Below are positions 11,474 through 14,933 of a stretch of DNA of 14,933 nt, one piece after another. The translations under genes were made by a program, and so were the position numbers. The notes under the pieces were generated by a model. That model searched no databases and was not told where the DNA came from. It saw only the letters and a list, made by a program, of their open reading frames with translations. The DNA lies in NCBI GenBank assembly GCA_031374125.1, contig JANMFM010000326.1, forward strand, positions 1 to 14,933, in the 5' to 3' direction. Position 1 is the stretch's first letter, and each line of letters opens with the position of its first letter. Origin of the DNA: JAEYZS01 sp031374125. Lineage in GTDB: Bacteria > Bdellovibrionota > Bdellovibrionia > Bdellovibrionales > JAEYZS01.

Positions 11474-13134
11474 TACTGTAGGAGACGAGTGACGTCATTC
11501 ACAAAAGCAAACACCATCAACGCCAACAATAGAACCAATCCAACTTGTTGCGCGATTTCCATTTTTCTCATGGAAAGTGGCGCACCCTTGATAGCTTCAA
11601 TGGTGTAGAACACCAAGTGCCCACCATCAAGAATCGGAATCGGAAGTAGATTCAATACAAACAAATTGATCGAAATGATCGCCATGATTTTCATAAAAGG
11701 GCTAATACCAATTTCAAAAGTCTTCGAGGCTAGCTGCCCAATCATAATCGGTCCACCGATAGACTTTGCAGAAACTTTATTCTGAATGAGTCTTACGAAA
11801 GACATGATCGTTGCCTTTGTCCAATACACAGATTTTACAAATCCATTTTTGATTGCCTTTACAGGATTCGAAGTTCTCTCCACAAATGTGAACGGAGGAG
11901 CAATAGCCATCGCTGTGATCACGCCAAGAGCGTAAACTTTTTTGTCTTTACCTGTCGGCGTTGTCTGATCGATCAATTCCGGAGTTACCACAAGAGATTC
12001 GTTCTTTCCAGCTCTTGTCACTACGATTGCCAGGGGTTTGTCTTCAGGCTTGTAAGACTGAATGTTATTTACAATTTCTTGCCACGAAGAAACCGTGTTG
12101 CCATTCACGGAAACAATGCGGTCGCCTTCTTTCATTCCTGCTTTGGCAGCGGCGCTATCTTCCATTACTTTTGAAACATACAAATCTGAACTCTCAATAC
12201 CAAAGGACTTTAAAAGTTCCAGAGGGCTTGAGCCCGTCTTGCTGATTTCGATTGAGTAAGGCTCTTTCTTTTCTTCAACTGGTTGAATTTTTAAAGAAAT
12301 ATTTGTGTTGGTAGAAGACTGAATTGCAGAAACCAATTCCTTAAATCTTAAAACTTCTTTTCCATCCACATGAGTGATTTGATCACCAAGTCTCAGGCCA
12401 GCTTTGTAAGCAGCGCTATCTTCACTGATGATACCAATAGTTGTTGCCGATGAAGCAAAGCCAAGTCCCTCAATCTCACCAACAAAATCCTCGCTAGAAA
12501 GAATATTTTTATTTGGAGCTAGTTTTGCTCGCGAAGAGAATTTAGCGATCTCTTCTGAATTAAATCTTTGAACTTCAAAGTTTAAAGTTTTATCTGCGTT
12601 GTCTTCCACTGTTGTTTGAACTTGTTCCCAAGTTGCAACAGGAGCGTCATTGACTTTTATAACCTTATCGCCAGATCTAAAACCATCAGTATAAGCCTGA
12701 GAGTTCGTTGGAACATCGCCAAGAGTTGGTTGAATAGTTTCTTCGCCCACAAGAGAGATCAGCGTGAAAAGAACGATGGCAAAGAAGAAATTCATCAATG
12801 GACCCGCAAGGACCACCGCGATTCTTTGGCCTACAGGTTTATGATTGAATGCAAATTGTTTTTCGCTTTCTGGAACCTCAGCCGTTGGATCGTCTCCAAA
12901 CATCTTTACGTATCCACCCAGTGGGAAAAGAGAAATGCAATATTCTGTATCACCCTTTTTGTATTTGAATAATTTCTTACCAAAACCAAGGCTGAACGTC
13001 TCTACGCGCACACCATAATATTTTGCCACTAGGAAATGTCCTAGTTCGTGAACAAAAATCAAAAGACCTAAAAGGATGATCAAGGGAACGATGAAAGAAA
13101 ATCCTTGCTGTACATAACCGATGAGAACTTCCAT
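11473..13134 (-). CDS. rseP: RseP-type site-2 intramembrane metalloprotease with three PDZ domains
   Basis: RseP cuts membrane-spanning substrates such as anti-sigma factors and remnant signal peptides. The zinc site HELGH is at residues 29-33 in the first membrane segment, and the partner motif LNLLPIPILDGGH is at about 494-506, both intact. Two further hydrophobic segments lie near 95-112 and at the C-terminus. At 553 residues the protein is ~100 longer than E. coli RseP (450) because it carries three PDZ units between the membrane segments: one around SQAYTDGFRSGDKVIKVND, one around SAAYKAGLRLGDQITHVDG and one around SAAAKAGMKEGDRIVSVNG. The ATG has AAGGT upstream. It lies downstream of cdsA, as in E. 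coli, after an 81-nt AT-rich gap that might hold its own promoter. Confidence 0.95.
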   Translation of the reverse strand: MEVLIGYVQQGFSFIVPLIILLGLLIFVHELGHFLVAKYYGVRVETFSLGFGKKLFKYKKGDTEYCISLFPLGGYVKMFGDDPTAEVPESEKQFAFNHKPVGQRIAVVLAGPLMNFFFAIVLFTLISLVGEETIQPTLGDVPTNSQAYTDGFRSGDKVIKVNDAPVATWEQVQTTVEDNADKTLNFEVQRFNSEEIAKFSSRAKLAPNKNILSSEDFVGEIEGLGFASSATTIGIISEDSAAYKAGLRLGDQITHVDGKEVLRFKELVSAIQSSTNTNISLKIQPVEEKKEPYSIEISKTGSSPLELLKSFGIESSDLYVSKVMEDSAAAKAGMKEGDRIVSVNGNTVSSWQEIVNNIQSYKPEDKPLAIVVTRAGKNESLVVTPELIDQTTPTGKDKKVYALGVITAMAIAPPFTFVERTSNPVKAIKNGFVKSVYWTKATIMSFVRLIQNKVSAKSIGGPIMIGQLASKTFEIGISPFMKIMAIISINLFVLNLLPIPILDGGHLVFYTIEAIKGAPLSMRKMEIAQQVGLVLLLALMVFAFVNDVTRLLQ

Positions 13135-13215
13135 GAAATACCTTCTTCAAGATTTGAATTAATAATCTAAAGTAATCTTATAGTAAACTTGAATTTAATT
13201 TTATAATTTTGAGAG

Positions 13216-14010
13216 CTAAATCGCAATATAATAAAACACAGGCAGGGCGAACAAAATGCCATCAAAACGATCTAAAAATCCGCCGTGGCCAGGAAGCAGA
13301 GAACCTGAATCTTTTGCTCCGGCTACGCGTTTAATAAGCGATTCAAAAAAGTCGCCGGACTGGGCTAAAATGCCTGCTACGGCGCAACTCACGCCTAATG
13401 TAATTAGATTCGCTTCTGGGAAGAAATAGGAACCAAGTCCTGCACCCAAAATAATTGATGCCGCAAGACCCCCAAGGGCACCTTCGAGAGTTTTGTTAGG
13501 AGAAATTGCAGGTATTAATTTATTTTTTCCAAATTTCCTGCCAACAAAATACGCTGCGACATCGCCTGCAAATACAACACCTAAACAAACGATAAACCAA
13601 TAAGCACCATTATAAAGCATCAATAATTTGGTAGTTAATGCAGGCAAAAGTCCTACATAAGCAAAGCCTAGAGAATATAGAGAAATAATTTTTAAGTGAT
13701 CCGTGTTTTCCTTGTCAGAATAGAGAACCAAGATAAGAGCCATTGAAAGGGCTGTGACTAAAAACAAAAAGGGTAAGAAGTGTGCGGGTAAATAGTTGAA
13801 CACCAATGTAGAAACAAATGTTTGAACAATAAAAGGATAAACCAGTTTTGGAGCCAGAGTTTTAAAAAGTAGTTTTGCGGTTTCGTATTGCATAAACAGA
13901 ACAAGTGCATGAACCAGATAAATGAAATACTGAGCACCTAAAAAAGCGCAGCCCATAGCAATAGCCAATAGTATAACAGCAGTGATTGTTCTTTTTAAAG
14001 TCTGACCCAT
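13216..14010 (-). CDS. cdsA: Phosphatidate cytidylyltransferase (CDP-diacylglycerol synthase)
   Basis: CdsA makes CDP-diacylglycerol from CTP and phosphatidic acid, the branch point of phospholipid synthesis, in the inner membrane. The product has 264 residues from the ATG at 14008-14010; an in-frame GTG two codons earlier is less well placed relative to the GAGAGTGG ribosome-site region. There are about eight hydrophobic segments. The family signature near the C-terminus is complete: SLIKRVAGAKDSGSLLPGHG followed by GFLDRFDG, with the metal-binding Asp residues, and the earlier FAGDVAAYFVGRKFGKNKL and ISPNKTLEGALGG blocks are also conserved. It lies ~30 nt after uppS and before rseP, as in many Gram-negative bacteria. 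Confidence 0.95.
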   Translation of the reverse strand: MGQTLKRTITAVILLAIAMGCAFLGAQYFIYLVHALVLFMQYETAKLLFKTLAPKLVYPFIVQTFVSTLVFNYLPAHFLPFLFLVTALSMALILVLYSDKENTDHLKIISLYSLGFAYVGLLPALTTKLLMLYNGAYWFIVCLGVVFAGDVAAYFVGRKFGKNKLIPAISPNKTLEGALGGLAASIILGAGLGSYFFPEANLITLGVSCAVAGILAQSGDFFESLIKRVAGAKDSGSLLPGHGGFLDRFDGILFALPVFYYIAI

Positions 14011-14040
14011 TACCACTCTCTAAAGGTTCAAATAAAACGT

Positions 14041-14766
14041 TCAAATATTATTGGAAGTCATTTGTTCTGAAGTTCTTCCAAATCTTCTTTCACGTTTATT
14101 GTAATCTTCAATAGCGCGAAGTAAATCGTTTTTTGTAAAATCCGGCCATAGAGAGTCCGTAAACATTAATTCTGTATAGGCAGATTGCCACAAAAGGAAG
14201 TTTGAAAGTCTTTGTTCGCCACTTGTGCGAATGAGGAGATCAGGATCTGGAATTTCTGCTGTTTCAAGCAAGCCAGAAATTGTTTCTTCAGTTATGTCGT
14301 TAGGTTGTAATTTCCCTACGTGAATTAGCTCCTGAGCTTTTTTGAAAGCTTGAACAAGATCTTCTCGACCACCATAGCTAATCGCCATATTGAGAGTCAT
14401 GCCTGTGCAATTTGCGGTTGCTTCCATGGTCTTGATGATTTCCATTACAATTTCTTGGGGGAGTCGCTCAATTTGTCCAAGCACTCTAAATCTAATATTT
14501 TGTTTTACGAGAAGCGCTCTTTCGCGCAAGAGATATTTAAAAAGAAGCTTCATGAGTAATTCAACTTCTTGTCTTGGTCTGTTCCAGTTCTCAGTGCTGA
14601 ATGCATAGAGAGTCAAATGAGGAACGCCCAGTTCTCTCACGGCAGTGATGATCTTCTTCGCGACTCTTACGCCTTGAATATGACCAAAGGCACGATGGCG
14701 CCCTTTGTTCTGCGCCCATCTGCCATTGCCGTCCATAATGATGGCTATATGGTTGAGAGTTTTCAA
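14041..14766 (-). CDS. uppS: Undecaprenyl diphosphate synthase (cis-prenyltransferase)
   Basis: UppS condenses eight isopentenyl diphosphates onto farnesyl diphosphate to make the C55 lipid carrier for peptidoglycan and surface polysaccharides. The 241-residue product has all the family blocks: HIAIIMDGNGRWAQNKGRHR with catalytic Asp12, GHIQGVRVAKKII, LTLYAFSTENWNRP, ISYGGREDLVQAF, and PDPDLLIRTSGEQRLSNFLL WQ, with the RTSGE-R-SNFLLWQ motif that binds isopentenyl diphosphate. The start is a TTG, supported by GGAG that overlaps the frr stop codon eight nt upstream; no ATG is possible without loss of the IIMDGNG block. Only 11 nt separate it from frr. In E. coli dxr lies between the two; here it is missing. 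Confidence 0.95.
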   Translation of the reverse strand: MKTLNHIAIIMDGNGRWAQNKGRHRAFGHIQGVRVAKKIITAVRELGVPHLTLYAFSTENWNRPRQEVELLMKLLFKYLLRERALLVKQNIRFRVLGQIERLPQEIVMEIIKTMEATANCTGMTLNMAISYGGREDLVQAFKKAQELIHVGKLQPNDITEETISGLLETAEIPDPDLLIRTSGEQRLSNFLLWQSAYTELMFTDSLWPDFTKNDLLRAIEDYNKRERRFGRTSEQMTSNNI

Positions 14767-14777
14767 GCTGAGAGCTC

Positions 14778-14933
14778 CTATACGGTCATCAATTCTTTTT
14801 CTTTGTCGCCGGCAGTTTGATCTACTTTGGCAATATAATCATCTGTCAACTTTTGAATTTCTTCTTGAGACTTTTTGCTTTCGTCTTCGCTGATGGCTTT
14901 GTCTTTAAGAGCAGCTTTTACTTCTTCGTTTGC
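14778..14933 (-). CDS. frr: Ribosome recycling factor, C-terminal 51 codons (partial)
   Basis: The frame enters from the right edge and ends at a TAG at 14778-14780. The 51 residues read ANEEVKAALKDKAISEDESK, then QEEIQKLTDDYIAKVDQTAG and DKEKELMTV. This is the end of domain I (the long three-helix bundle) of RRF, including the conserved LTDxYIxKxD helix and the DKExELM tail seen in E. coli RRF. With EF-G it splits post-termination ribosomes. The 5' part lies beyond the window. The stop overlaps the ribosome site of uppS, so the genes are one transcript. Confidence 0.92.
   Translation of the reverse strand, partial: ANEEVKAALKDKAISEDESKKSQEEIQKLTDDYIAKVDQTAGDKEKELMTV

Overview
The window looks like a chromosomal segment of a fairly AT-rich Gram-negative bacterium. 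It has Sec and lipoprotein signals, a periplasmic-type cyclophilin and an RseP-type intramembrane protease. The right half is a compact minus-strand block in the order frr-uppS-cdsA-rseP-tsaB-(J-like/HTH gene)-rluD-pgeF, with dxr absent between frr and uppS. This order, the many small secreted proteins of unknown family and the base composition suggest the Bdellovibrionota or a related deltaproteobacterial-type lineage. That placement is inference and was not tested by any search.

Left part (1-4.2 kb): the 5' end of a secreted-protein gene on the minus strand sits back to back with a periplasmic cyclophilin. An accessory stretch follows with a ~130-bp structured repeat (copy 1), a frameshifted leucine-rich-repeat remnant, and a large secreted minus-strand protein whose N-terminal part resembles the ADP-ribosyltransferase/DarT-like pattern. 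An AT-rich intergenic region with hairpins and a terminator separates it from a small nucleotidyltransferase-fold gene.

Middle (4.2-8.3 kb): a LysR-type regulator is divergent from a two-gene operon (a four-cysteine exported protein and a cytosolic protein of unknown family). The second gene carries an in-frame A AAA AAG heptamer whose -1 frame stays open for 58 more codons. Then come a 25-bp-arm inverted repeat, a small exported protein, repeat copy 2, a DUF2846-like lipoprotein, and a 35-residue hydrophobic peptide gene. The peptide's Shine-Dalgarno site lies inside a hairpin, and its leader is complementary over 17 bp to a segment ~250 nt downstream. This last locus looks like an undescribed type I toxin-antitoxin or similar RNA-controlled membrane peptide and is the most interesting part of the window.

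Right part (8.3-14.9 kb): housekeeping genes on the minus strand. Ribosome recycling (frr), undecaprenyl-PP synthesis (uppS), CDP-diacylglycerol synthesis (cdsA), intramembrane proteolysis (rseP, here with three PDZ domains) and tRNA t6A formation (tsaB) are closely packed, with an 81-nt gap before rseP. After a 187-nt gap come a degenerate-J-domain/RodZ-type-HTH protein, the 23S rRNA pseudouridine synthase RluD and the PgeF/YfiH copper oxidase-family protein, each overlapping the next.
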